Source: an uncultured Clostridia bacterium (lineage in GTDB: Bacteria > Bacillota > Clostridia > Saccharofermentanales > DTU023). From it: a DNA stretch of 40,542 bases. Positions 1 through 7,137 of the stretch are shown here, piece after piece; position 1 is the first letter of the stretch; the number at the start of each line of letters is the position of its first letter. The DNA is taken from contig CAMYEY010000001.1 of assembly GCA_947254895.1 (NCBI GenBank), positions 1 to 40,542 on the forward strand, written 5' to 3'. The notes beneath the pieces are model-generated. The model was not told the DNA's origin. It worked only from the letters and a program-made list of their open reading frames with translations, and searched no databases. A program made the translations under genes and the position numbers.

Positions 1-1
1 C

Positions 2-1423
2 GAGTTTGATAAAGACGGAAACGTTACAATAATCAGTCCTAATGATGTGGAAGTTGATGATTGGGATAATAACGGCAATCCGATTTACGCAAAAAATCCT
101 GATGGAACCTATAAAGTAAACGATGGGGCCAAAGTCACTAAATTCCCTGCCAAAGACCTGGTGAAAAATATTGCACCTAAATCTCCAGGGATTGCGGTAG
201 ATACGGATACCGGCAAAGTCACCATTACTCCACCGGCTTATAAAAATCCCGGCGATGATACCGACTTGGCGTCCTACATGATTACCTATAAAGACGCTTC
301 TGGAGCGGAGAAAACCGTTACTGCAACGCGAGATTTGGATACCAATAAATGGAGTGGAACTGGCGTTGATGAGAACACCGGTGTGATCACTCTGAGTGTC
401 GAAGACATCGAAGTTGGTGGAACCATCACGGCAAAAGCGAAAGACAATGGCGGATTAATTCCTGAAGAACCGCCGCTTGAATCAGATCCGGCCCGCAAGA
501 CGCTCGAAACGGTTGAGGTTACCTACGATGCGGGCGGCGGTAAGGGAACCATGACCGATGGGAAACTCAAAGACGGCAAGACCCTCAACAAGGGCTCAAA
601 GTACAAGATTTTGGATAATGCTTTTACTGCCCCGGAAAACGAAAAGTTCAAGACCTGGAAGATCGGTGATACCGAGTACGCTGCAGGCGTTGAAATCACC
701 GTTAAGGAAGACACTACTATAAAAGCCATTTGGCAAGATATCGAGGTGAAGGTTTCCTATAGCCCTAATGGTGGCAGTGGTGAAATGACGGGTAAAACCA
801 TGAAGAAGGGCAGTAAATATACCCTGCTCGAAAGCACCTTCACCGCTCCGGATGATACCCAAGAGTTTAAAGCCTGGGAAGTCGACGGCAAAGAAGTAGC
901 TGCGGGCATCGAGATCACCGTTGACAAGGACACCGAAGTAAAGGCTGTTTGGAAGAAGATCAAGGTTAACGTTACCTACGATGGTAACGGTGGTGGCGGA
1001 GAAATGGCAGGTCAGACTGTCGATAAAGGCAGCAAGTTTACCCTTCCTGCCAATGCTTTTACCGCCCCGGCCAAACAGAAATTTAAGGGCTGGATGATAG
1101 GCAATACGGTATATGCAGAAAATGCCGAAGTTACAATTAATGAAGATACCGTCATCAAAGCTGTCTGGGAAAAATTACCCGACAAACCGCAAGGTAAACC
1201 GGAAAACGAGGGCAAGGGAAAGAACCAATCCAATAATCTTGGAAAACAAGGTTCAGGCAAGAACTCTCGCCTGCCGGCTGGTAGCTTGTTGGAGATCAAC
1301 AGGAACACTAAGCCTTTACCGAAAACAGGTGAAGTCGGTGTACTCTCTATCCAGGCTCCGGCCATCCTCCTTGCTGTAGGCGGCATGCTCGCCCTAGCCA
1401 GGAAGAAGAAAGAAGACCGATAA
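2..1423 (+). CDS. LPXTG-anchored surface protein with InlB-type repeats (5' truncated)
   Basis: The reading frame is open to the left edge, so the N-terminus lies outside the window; the GTG at 47 is just an internal valine. The visible part is an acidic, lysine-rich extracellular protein. It carries three tandem units of about 73-77 residues (positions 512-1174), each with a VTYD/VSYS-GG start, a KGSKY/F core, an F-TAP segment and a closing IKAxW, the pattern of the InlB B-repeat/Flg_new family. A polar linker follows, then the sortase motif LPKTG (1316-1330), a hydrophobic segment and the basic tail RKKKEDR. This is a class A sortase substrate covalently linked to peptidoglycan. Adhesion is the usual role of such proteins, but no ligand can be inferred. 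A strong terminator follows. Confidence 0.9.
   Translation, partial: EFDKDGNVTIISPNDVEVDDWDNNGNPIYAKNPDGTYKVNDGAKVTKFPAKDLVKNIAPKSPGIAVDTDTGKVTITPPAYKNPGDDTDLASYMITYKDASGAEKTVTATRDLDTNKWSGTGVDENTGVITLSVEDIEVGGTITAKAKDNGGLIPEEPPLESDPARKTLETVEVTYDAGGGKGTMTDGKLKDGKTLNKGSKYKILDNAFTAPENEKFKTWKIGDTEYAAGVEITVKEDTTIKAIWQDIEVKVSYSPNGGSGEMTGKTMKKGSKYTLLESTFTAPDDTQEFKAWEVDGKEVAAGIEITVDKDTEVKAVWKKIKVNVTYDGNGGGGEMAGQTVDKGSKFTLPANAFTAPAKQKFKGWMIGNTVYAENAEVTINEDTVIKAVWEKLPDKPQGKPENEGKGKNQSNNLGKQGSGKNSRLPAGSLLEINRNTKPLPKTGEVGVLSIQAPAILLAVGGMLALARKKKEDR
512..1174 (+). repeat. Three tandem InlB B-type protein repeats
   Basis: Three in-frame units, about 512-742, 743-961 and 962-1174, encode similar 71-77 residue modules that each end in KAIW/KAVW. 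DNA identity between units is moderate, so they are old duplications rather than recent slippage. Confidence 0.85.
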
Positions 1424-1459
1424 AACTTCTTAGTCCATAAGATAAGTTAAAGTAGACCT

Positions 1460-1504
1460 AAAACCGCTCGCGTGCAAGTACATGTGGGCGGTTTTGAGTT
1501 TTTG
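1460..1504 (+). terminator. Rho-independent terminator of the surface protein gene
   Basis: AAAACCGC pairs with GCGGTTTT, and the stem continues inwards with G-U pairs for about 11 base pairs. Downstream is the T-rich stretch GAGTTTTTG. It sits 36 bases after the stop codon. Confidence 0.75.
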
Positions 1505-1648
1505 AGAAATCAGATTTGAGAAGGGAGGAACAGTCGTATCAAAAGCCTAGGTTAGCGAGGGTGAGGTGTAAATAACACTTGAGACTTGCACTGTCCTATA
1601 ATGCGTGATAGAATTACTACCTGAAATTAATCTGCAGGAGGTGAGAGG

Positions 1649-1909
1649 ATGCCAAATATTAAATCAGCAATCAAGCGTGTTAAACAAACTGCTAGAAGGA
1701 CTGAGGTTAATAAGCAAAGGAAAAGCCAATTAAAAACAGTTTTGAAGCATACACATCAAGCATTGGATACTTCCGCAGAAAATGCGGCTGAGTTAGCCTT
1801 GAATGCTCAAAAGAAACTCGATAAGGCTGTTTCTAAAGGGCTTATTCATAAAAATCAGGCCGCACATAAGAAATCGCAAATTGCAAAAAAACTCAACAAC
1901 TTAGCTTAG
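1649..1909 (+). CDS. rpsT: 30S ribosomal protein S20
   Basis: An 86-residue, very basic, helical protein starting MPNIKSAIKRVKQ, the typical S20 N-terminus, and ending in KSQIAKKLNNL. S20 is a primary 16S rRNA-binding protein of the small subunit, and its length is normal for the family. The start is fixed by AGGAGGTGAGAGG directly before the ATG. A perfect TATAAT lies at 1597-1602, about 46 bases upstream, but no convincing -35 box was found at the right distance. The gene is monocistronic, with a hairpin after the stop. Confidence 0.97.
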   Translation: MPNIKSAIKRVKQTARRTEVNKQRKSQLKTVLKHTHQALDTSAENAAELALNAQKKLDKAVSKGLIHKNQAAHKKSQIAKKLNNLA

Positions 1910-1918
1910 TCTGCTTAG

Positions 1919-1940
1919 GATCACCCATGTATGGGTGGTC
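1919..1940 (+). terminator. Hairpin after rpsT, probable terminator
   Basis: GATCACCCAT pairs with ATGGGTGGTC (one G-U pair) with almost no loop, followed by the T-rich but interrupted TTATCTTACT. It is placed correctly for rpsT, but the T-tract is weak. Confidence 0.55.
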
Positions 1941-2012
1941 TTATCTTACTAGCAGACCGCGTTTGTTGCTGGGGATAGGATGAACTTTCTATCGGACCAA
2001 GAACGAGGTCAG

Positions 2013-2040
2013 CTGACAGAGTTTTAAATAAAAATATAGA
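2013..2040 (+). promoter_or_regulatory. Probable promoter of the FMN riboswitch-ribU transcript
   Basis: CTGACA (2013-2018), a 16-base spacer and TATAGA (2035-2040). The predicted start, near 2046-2047, coincides with the first base of riboswitch stem P1, which supports the assignment. Confidence 0.5.
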
Positions 2041-2045
2041 CAAGG

Positions 2046-2194
2046 TGTTTCCGGGGCAGGGTGAAAGTCCCTACCGGCGGTGTTTGCAGGAGCTAGCTGC
2101 TATGTAATTAGATCCGGCATCAGCCCGCGACTCTTCTAGGAGATTGATGAGGTGAGAATCCTTAGCCGACAGTATAGTCTGGATGGAAGGAAGC
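2046..2194 (+). promoter_or_regulatory. FMN riboswitch (RFN element)
   Basis: The conserved RFN blocks appear in order: CGGGGCAGGGTGAAAGTCCC, ACCGGCGGT, AGCCCGCGA, GGTGAGAATCC, AGCCGACAGT and AGTCTGGATGG. Stem P1 is TGTTTCC (2046-2052) with GGAAGCA (2188-2194). A terminator hairpin follows at 2224, so FMN binding most likely causes premature termination before ribU. Confidence 0.95.
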
Positions 2195-2223
2195 ATAGCT
2201 AGTTGTAAAATTGATTAGCCATT

Positions 2224-2253
2224 GCCCCGTCATTTGTCGGGGCTTTTTGTTTT
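2224..2253 (+). terminator. Riboswitch-controlled terminator before ribU
   Basis: GCCCCG (2224-2229), an 8-base loop and CGGGGC (2238-2243) are followed by TTTTTGTTTT. It lies between the FMN aptamer and the ribU ribosome binding site, the normal place for the expression platform of a transcriptional riboswitch. Confidence 0.85.
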
Positions 2254-2286
2254 GGCAAATGAGATGTTCTGACAAGGAGGTTTCAA

Positions 2287-2919
2287 ATGTCAAACTACGA
2301 ACTGAAAGAATCACAAAAATTAGCACGCGATCAGGAAAGTGAAAAAGTCCGTTGGATTGCAAAGACAGGTGTTTTGGCCGCAGCAGCTATTGTTCTGATG
2401 TATCTGGAATTTCCCCTGCCCCTAATGCCCCCTTTCTTAAAATTTGATTTTGCCGAAGTCCCGGCCTTGCTGGGGGCCTTTTCCATGGGGCCCTGGTCAG
2501 GTTTGATTATCGAATTGATCAAGAATTTGACCCACCTACCGGCAAGCCAGACAGCCTTTATTGGAGAATTAAGTAATTTTATTGTTTGTGGCGGTTTTGT
2601 CTTTGTTGCTGGGCTTATCTACAGAAAGCATAAGACAAAAAAAATGGCCCTGGTTAGCATGGTAATTGCAACAATCGCTATGGCCCTTTTTGGTGTTTTG
2701 GTTAATTATTATATCAACCTGCCTTTCTATGCTAAGAGCATGGGTTTTGACCTGGAAGCCATCATTGGAGTTACCCAGTCTGTAGGTAATAGTCTGGTTA
2801 CTGATATGAAGACCCTCCTCTTCTTTGTCTTTGTTCCTTTCAACCTGTTTAAGGGAACTGTGGTCTCCCTGATCGTCATGGCTGTCTACAAAAAGATTAG
2901 CCCCCTGCTCCATAAGTAG
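2287..2919 (+). CDS. ribU: Riboflavin ECF transporter S component RibU
   Basis: A 210-residue membrane protein with about six hydrophobic segments, the first starting near residue 27. The MYLEFPLPLMPPFLKFDFAE stretch and the following PALLGAFSMGP are typical of RibU. RibU is the substrate-binding subunit of an energy-coupling factor transporter that imports riboflavin using the shared EcfA/A'/T module. That module is not in this window, as is usual for group II ECF systems. The FMN riboswitch directly upstream independently confirms the substrate. The start is set by AAGGAGG seven bases before the ATG. Confidence 0.95.
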   Translation: MSNYELKESQKLARDQESEKVRWIAKTGVLAAAAIVLMYLEFPLPLMPPFLKFDFAEVPALLGAFSMGPWSGLIIELIKNLTHLPASQTAFIGELSNFIVCGGFVFVAGLIYRKHKTKKMALVSMVIATIAMALFGVLVNYYINLPFYAKSMGFDLEAIIGVTQSVGNSLVTDMKTLLFFVFVPFNLFKGTVVSLIVMAVYKKISPLLHK

Positions 2920-2932
2920 TTTTGTCATAGCT

Positions 2933-3026
2933 CCATAACCCGGCTTCGAAAAGGAGGAGTCGTTGGTAAGGAATCTTTTCTCGCTGATCTCAAGAGAAAG
3001 AGACTTATCCACGATTCGGGTTATGG
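2933..3026 (+). other. Long imperfect hairpin (structured element of unknown class) upstream of cdaA
   Basis: CCATAACCCG (2933-2942) pairs perfectly with CGGGTTATGG (3017-3026). Further in, AGTCGTTGGTAAG (2958-2970) pairs with CTTATCCACGATT (3004-3016), with one mismatch and G-U pairs. A weaker apical stem lies between. The 5' side carries an unpaired bulge at 2943-2957 that contains AAGGAGG. No T-tract follows, so it is not a normal terminator. It ends seven bases before the -35 box of the cdaA promoter. Confidence 0.55.
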
Positions 3027-3094
3027 TAGCGGTTCACATCTTCCTCTTTTCTCGCTATAATTGTTGGAGGTTTAGGAGGATAGCAACTTGTTGA
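2963..3094 (+). CDS. Possible 43-codon leader ORF overlapping the cdaA start
   Basis: A TTG at 2963 stands five bases after a strong AAGGAGG (2951-2957). The frame then stays open for 43 codons and stops at TGA 3092-3094, overlapping the TTG start of cdaA by seven bases. The peptide would be short and arginine-rich, with no recognised homologue. A promoter for cdaA lies inside it. It may be chance, or a translationally coupled leader; the evidence is only the ribosome binding site and the overlap. Confidence 0.2.
   Translation: MVRNLFSLISRERDLSTIRVMVAVHIFLFSRYNCWRFRRIATC
3033..3061 (+). promoter_or_regulatory. Promoter of cdaA-glmM
   Basis: TTCACA (3033-3038), exactly 17 bases, then TATAAT (3056-3061). 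The predicted start is near 3068, giving a short leader that contains the cdaA ribosome binding site AGGAGGA (3074-3080). Confidence 0.7.
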
Positions 3095-4425
3095 GCACTA
3101 TGGGTCAGCTGGACCAAATTGTAAGTTTTTTCAAAAATCTCTTTAACTCTTTACAGGAGGGGATCCTCTTTATTGGAGAACCCTTGGATATTGCCCTAGC
3201 TCTAGTTGATATCCTGATAACCAGTTTTATCTTCTACTATATTTTACGATTGGTGAGAGATTCTAGAGCCTGGCAGCTCCTAAAAGGGATTATGTTTATC
3301 ATCTTCTTAACGATTATAGCCAGGATATTTGGTCTTAGTCTTCTCTCTTTCCTCTTGCTCAATACCATTTCGGTTTTTTCTATTGCTTTTGTGATTATAT
3401 TTCAACCGGAATTAAGGCGGGCCCTAGAGACAGTGGGTCGGTCCGGTTTAGGCTTTTTTAATATCAAAGTAGGTGAGTACCAGGGAGAAAATACAGCAAC
3501 GACCATCTCACAGCTTATTGAGTCGATTGTTCAGGCTTGCCATGATATGGCCTTAACCAAGACGGGTGCCCTGATTGTGATAGAGAGGACCACTCCCCTG
3601 GGTGACCTCCAAGATCAGGAAAATGCCGTTCAGATTGATTCGCCGGTTTCAACCAGCTTGCTCAAGCAGATTTTTTATAATGGGACTCCTTTGCATGATG
3701 GGGCTATCCTGATTCGCTATGGCCGGATTGCCGCAGCCAAGATCCACATCCCTTTATCTGACAACTACCACCTCCGTAATGATTATGGGACACGGCACAG
3801 AGCTGCGATTGGTGCCTCAGAGATGGGGGATACTGTTGCTATTGTGGTTTCTGAGGAGAAGGGGACCATCAGCATTGCTATCGAGGGTCGTCTTTATGTT
3901 CTAGATAACAGCGATGCCCTTAGGACCCAACTCCACCGTCTTCTTTTACCTGATGACGAGCAGGATAAAAAGTTCAGGTTCTTACGGAAGAGACGGTCTA
4001 AGAATAAAGATGTTAATGCCATAGGCGGCAAGATGAAAAAATCTAAGAGGCTTGGCCTTTTTGTGCTTTCACTTATTTCATCCAGCTTGCTTTGGATCTA
4101 TGTTCAAGCTACGATCAATCCCATTATATCCAAACCCTTCAATGTGTCCTTGACCTATCAAAATACGGAAGGGCTGGCTGATCGGGGTCTGGAAGTTACC
4201 TATCCTGCCGAGGATGTCCAGATTTCTCTGACTGGTCGAAAGAACCTCTTGGAAAGCATGTCAAACCGTGATATTCAAGCCTATGTCGACCTTGACCAGA
4301 TCAAAAAGTCTGGTATTCAGAGTGTCAATATTACTGTGAAAAAGAATGTAGCCCTATACACGAGGACAGACTATGTCAATCCGCAAGAAGTTACGATTGC
4401 AGTCCGCCCCCTGGATAAAGAGTAG
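3088..4425 (+). CDS. cdaA: Diadenylate cyclase CdaA fused to a YbbR/CdaR-like domain
   Basis: A 445-residue protein joining two proteins that are normally separate. Residues 1-290 are a CdaA-type cyclase: three membrane helices (about 35-55, 64-80, 84-106), then the DisA_N catalytic domain with the DGA motif at 204-206 and GTRHRAA at 234-240. It condenses two ATP to c-di-AMP in the cytosol. A basic linker (296-321) follows, then a fourth membrane helix (about 322-339) and one extracytoplasmic YbbR-like domain (about 345-445). Standalone CdaR regulators usually have several YbbR repeats, so this is a reduced form. The frame is continuous, with no sign of a frameshift. An in-frame ATG at 4033 could in principle give a separate CdaR-like product, but its ribosome binding site is poor. 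The start is TTG 3088, seven bases after AGGAGGA. glmM follows after 19 bases. Confidence 0.93.
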   Translation: MLSTMGQLDQIVSFFKNLFNSLQEGILFIGEPLDIALALVDILITSFIFYYILRLVRDSRAWQLLKGIMFIIFLTIIARIFGLSLLSFLLLNTISVFSIAFVIIFQPELRRALETVGRSGLGFFNIKVGEYQGENTATTISQLIESIVQACHDMALTKTGALIVIERTTPLGDLQDQENAVQIDSPVSTSLLKQIFYNGTPLHDGAILIRYGRIAAAKIHIPLSDNYHLRNDYGTRHRAAIGASEMGDTVAIVVSEEKGTISIAIEGRLYVLDNSDALRTQLHRLLLPDDEQDKKFRFLRKRRSKNKDVNAIGGKMKKSKRLGLFVLSLISSSLLWIYVQATINPIISKPFNVSLTYQNTEGLADRGLEVTYPAEDVQISLTGRKNLLESMSNRDIQAYVDLDQIKKSGIQSVNITVKKNVALYTRTDYVNPQEVTIAVRPLDKE

Positions 4426-4444
4426 AGAAAGAGAGATATAGATT

Positions 4445-5797
4445 ATGCCGAGATTATTTGGTACGGATGGAGTCCGTGGTATTGCTAATAAAGAGTTAAC
4501 TCCGGACCTGGCCTTTCGCCTAGGTTATGCTGGGGCCAAGGTTTTGACCGGAGAAAAAGTTCATAAGCCTATGATATTAGTAGGTGCTGATACGCGAATT
4601 TCCTGCGGAATGTTGGAGTCGGCCCTAGTAGCTGGAATCACCTCTGCCGGTGCAGATGCCGTTTTGGCAGGTGTTATTCCAACCCCGGGAATTGCATATT
4701 TGACTAGAAAATATCACTGTGATGCCGGCGTGATGATTTCGGCCTCACATAATTCATTTGAATTTAATGGTATTAAATTTTTTGGCGGTCTAGGCTATAA
4801 ATTGCCGGACCAGGTTGAAGATCAAATCGAGGCAGAAGTTTTAAACTTTGATGAGAATATGAATCGGCCGATCGGTGATCAAATTGGCCACAGGATCCCT
4901 AAAGCAAATGCTGCCAGGGATTACGCCGAACACCTTAAACGCCGGATGAGTGTCGACTTGACGGGCATGAAAATCGCCTTGGATTGTGCCAACGGAGCCA
5001 GTTACCATATTGCTCCCGGGATCTTTACCGACCTGGGTGCTGACCTTGTAGCAATCGGCATTGAGCCGGATGGGGTTAACATTAATCTGAATTGCGGTTC
5101 TACCCATCTTGACCGGCTGACGCAAACTGTTCGCCGGGAGGGTTGTGATATAGGTATTGCTTTTGATGGTGATGCTGATCGGATGCTGGCTATAGATGAA
5201 AATGGTGTCATGGTCGATGGTGATGGGATTATGGCTATTATCGCATCAGGTATGCAGGAGGCTGGTGAGCTTAAAGATGATAAGGTTTGCGTAACCGTCA
5301 TGAGTAATCTTGGCTTTGATATTTTTGCAGAAAAGTCGGGAATAGGTCTTGTCAAGACTAAGGTAGGCGACCGTTATGTTTTAGAGGAAATGCTGAAGTC
5401 CGGAATTGTCTTGGGGGGTGAGCAGAGCGGTCACCTTATTCTCCTTGACCATACTACAACCGGAGATGGAATGCTCAGTGCCCTAGCCCTTTTGAAGACC
5501 CTGCATAATAAAGGTCAGCGCCTGTCAGAAGCCCGCTTGATTATGCAGCCTCTGCCGCAAGTTCTTAAGAATGCTAACATTCCTAATGACCGGAAGATAG
5601 CTGCCCTCAAAGATGAGGATATCCTTGCTGCAATCGCTCAGGAGGAAGAAAAACTTAACAAAAAAGGCAGAATCTTGGTCCGTGCTTCTGGTACTGAGCC
5701 GATTATCCGGGTTATGATCGAAGGTGAAGACCAAAAGACCATCGCAAAGATGGCAGGCCGCTTGGTTGACCTTCTGACCAGCAAATACGGTCTTTAA
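4445..5797 (+). CDS. glmM: Phosphoglucosamine mutase
   Basis: GlmM interconverts glucosamine-6-phosphate and glucosamine-1-phosphate, feeding UDP-GlcNAc and peptidoglycan synthesis. The 450-residue length is normal. The catalytic phosphoserine loop SASHN has Ser101, the metal-binding DGDADR is at 241-246, the sugar loop GEQSGH follows, and the C-terminal phosphate loop is RASGTEP. It lies 19 bases after the cdaA fusion gene and is probably cotranscribed. In Firmicutes GlmM binds CdaA and lowers its activity, so the gene order is functionally meaningful. The upstream ribosome binding site, GAGAGATA, is modest. Confidence 0.97.
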   Translation: MPRLFGTDGVRGIANKELTPDLAFRLGYAGAKVLTGEKVHKPMILVGADTRISCGMLESALVAGITSAGADAVLAGVIPTPGIAYLTRKYHCDAGVMISASHNSFEFNGIKFFGGLGYKLPDQVEDQIEAEVLNFDENMNRPIGDQIGHRIPKANAARDYAEHLKRRMSVDLTGMKIALDCANGASYHIAPGIFTDLGADLVAIGIEPDGVNINLNCGSTHLDRLTQTVRREGCDIGIAFDGDADRMLAIDENGVMVDGDGIMAIIASGMQEAGELKDDKVCVTVMSNLGFDIFAEKSGIGLVKTKVGDRYVLEEMLKSGIVLGGEQSGHLILLDHTTTGDGMLSALALLKTLHNKGQRLSEARLIMQPLPQVLKNANIPNDRKIAALKDEDILAAIAQEEEKLNKKGRILVRASGTEPIIRVMIEGEDQKTIAKMAGRLVDLLTSKYGL

Positions 5798-5811
5798 TTT
5801 ACAGTCCGGCC

Positions 5812-7122
5812 ATGACCCAAAAACAAGCTTTAAAAATAGTTGCTAGCCTGGTAGTCATCTCCTTAATTGCCTTGGCCGTTATGGGGGTTTTACGGCGATC
5901 CTATCCTGAAAAGTTTGATCCGGAGGTTAGGCTTCAGATGGAAAAAAAGGCCGAACAGGCCAACAAGACGACAGCTGATGAACTCCCAATCAACGAGATG
6001 GACTATAAGGCTACCAGCAAAAATAGCCGAGGGGTTTGGGCATGGCCCTATGATTCGGCTGTTCCGGTTTACCACAATGTCCAACTGGATCTTTACCAAA
6101 ACCGCATTAAGGATGAAAATTCCCTCAAAGGGATTACAGTTTACTTGGCTATAGACTCTCTTACAAACATAGACACTGAGTCCAAAGGGAGTCAGACCGG
6201 ATCCGGTCATCAGGAAAACAATACGTCAGACCTTCAGTTTTCTAGTCTTGAAGAGTTAAATGAGAAGCAAACTCACCCACTAGATAGCCAGGCAGCTGAT
6301 CAAGCGGAGGCCAAAGTAGCGGAAGAAAAAGGACAGGGAACTGATTTTTCGGATCTTGGTCAGGTTAGTGATAAGGACTTACAAAAGATTTTAGAAAGTA
6401 TATCCTTGCACTGCAGTAAAAGTCTTGAAGCCTTAGGGGCTAATGTTGTTGTGCTTGATAGTCAGCTTAGCCAAGCCACCCAGAAAGCAGCCTTTGTCGG
6501 CCATTCAGTTTTATCAGACTTTTTAGCTGAGCTAACCGAGCAAAAATTTACCAGCAAGCCCTTAGAAAAATTACTTAGTCCACTTGAAAGCATTCAACAT
6601 GTATCGGGAACCTCGGACCAGGTCCAGCAGATGTTTCCAGATATAGGTGTATCCAAAAACCAACGTCTTCTTCTCGATGTGGAACGCCAGTACAATGATA
6701 GGATTTTCCTAAATCTCAAATTTGGTCAAGATAAGTCGGAAAAAACAGGTAGCCTTGTTAAATACCTAGCCGGTCAGAGTGCAGCAATCGGTGCTCAGAC
6801 TTCATCCATGACTGAAACGACAGCGGAAAAACCGGCCTATGTTGCTTATGATACAGATGGTAGACTCAAATTGGCGGAGCTCATGAGTAAGAACATTGGC
6901 CAGCTGATTCCTGCCCTTAAATATTCGGGGGAGGATGGAGTCCAGGAGCAGATTGTTCCCTGCCTTCGTTTGATTAACCTGAATAGCTTGGAAATAGAGA
7001 TCAGTTCTAAGAATCAAATTTATGACCTCCAAATCCTCCTGTCAGAAGAACAGCACAGAGTCTATGCAGAGGCTATCAGCAATGCTGTATATGAATTTTA
7101 TTGTGGTGTGGCGGCAGATTAA
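5812..7122 (+). CDS. Membrane-anchored amidase_3-like protein lacking zinc ligands (putative)
   Basis: I did not recognise this as a named protein. It has 436 residues with an N-terminal membrane anchor or signal (7-27) and an extracytoplasmic remainder. The order of elements resembles N-acetylmuramoyl-L-alanine amidase (Amidase_3). A first strand GITVYLAIDSLTN (108-119) lies where DPGHGG is expected, and a helix plus strand follow (186-215, ending GANVVVLDSQ). RIFLNLKFG (297-305) takes the place of the SIHAN strand. The C-terminal part (350-430) reads LEIEIS...SEEQ...AEAISNAVYEFY, matching the VEIGF...iAeaIa...Y end of amidases. The zinc histidines are absent, while Glu396 may match the catalytic glutamate. 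Residues 120-185 are a polar insertion. It follows glmM by 14 bases without a clear ribosome binding site, so coupling is likely. The assignment is an inference; existence of the gene is certain. Confidence 0.7.
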   Translation: MTQKQALKIVASLVVISLIALAVMGVLRRSYPEKFDPEVRLQMEKKAEQANKTTADELPINEMDYKATSKNSRGVWAWPYDSAVPVYHNVQLDLYQNRIKDENSLKGITVYLAIDSLTNIDTESKGSQTGSGHQENNTSDLQFSSLEELNEKQTHPLDSQAADQAEAKVAEEKGQGTDFSDLGQVSDKDLQKILESISLHCSKSLEALGANVVVLDSQLSQATQKAAFVGHSVLSDFLAELTEQKFTSKPLEKLLSPLESIQHVSGTSDQVQQMFPDIGVSKNQRLLLDVERQYNDRIFLNLKFGQDKSEKTGSLVKYLAGQSAAIGAQTSSMTETTAEKPAYVAYDTDGRLKLAELMSKNIGQLIPALKYSGEDGVQEQIVPCLRLINLNSLEIEISSKNQIYDLQILLSEEQHRVYAEAISNAVYEFYCGVAAD

Positions 7123-7137
7123 AATTTTGTCCGGCCG

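Noticed and set aside
2569..3012. 147-codon minus-strand frame over ribU
   Set aside because: It is antisense to a clear gene, has no ribosome binding site, and its product has no recognisable features.
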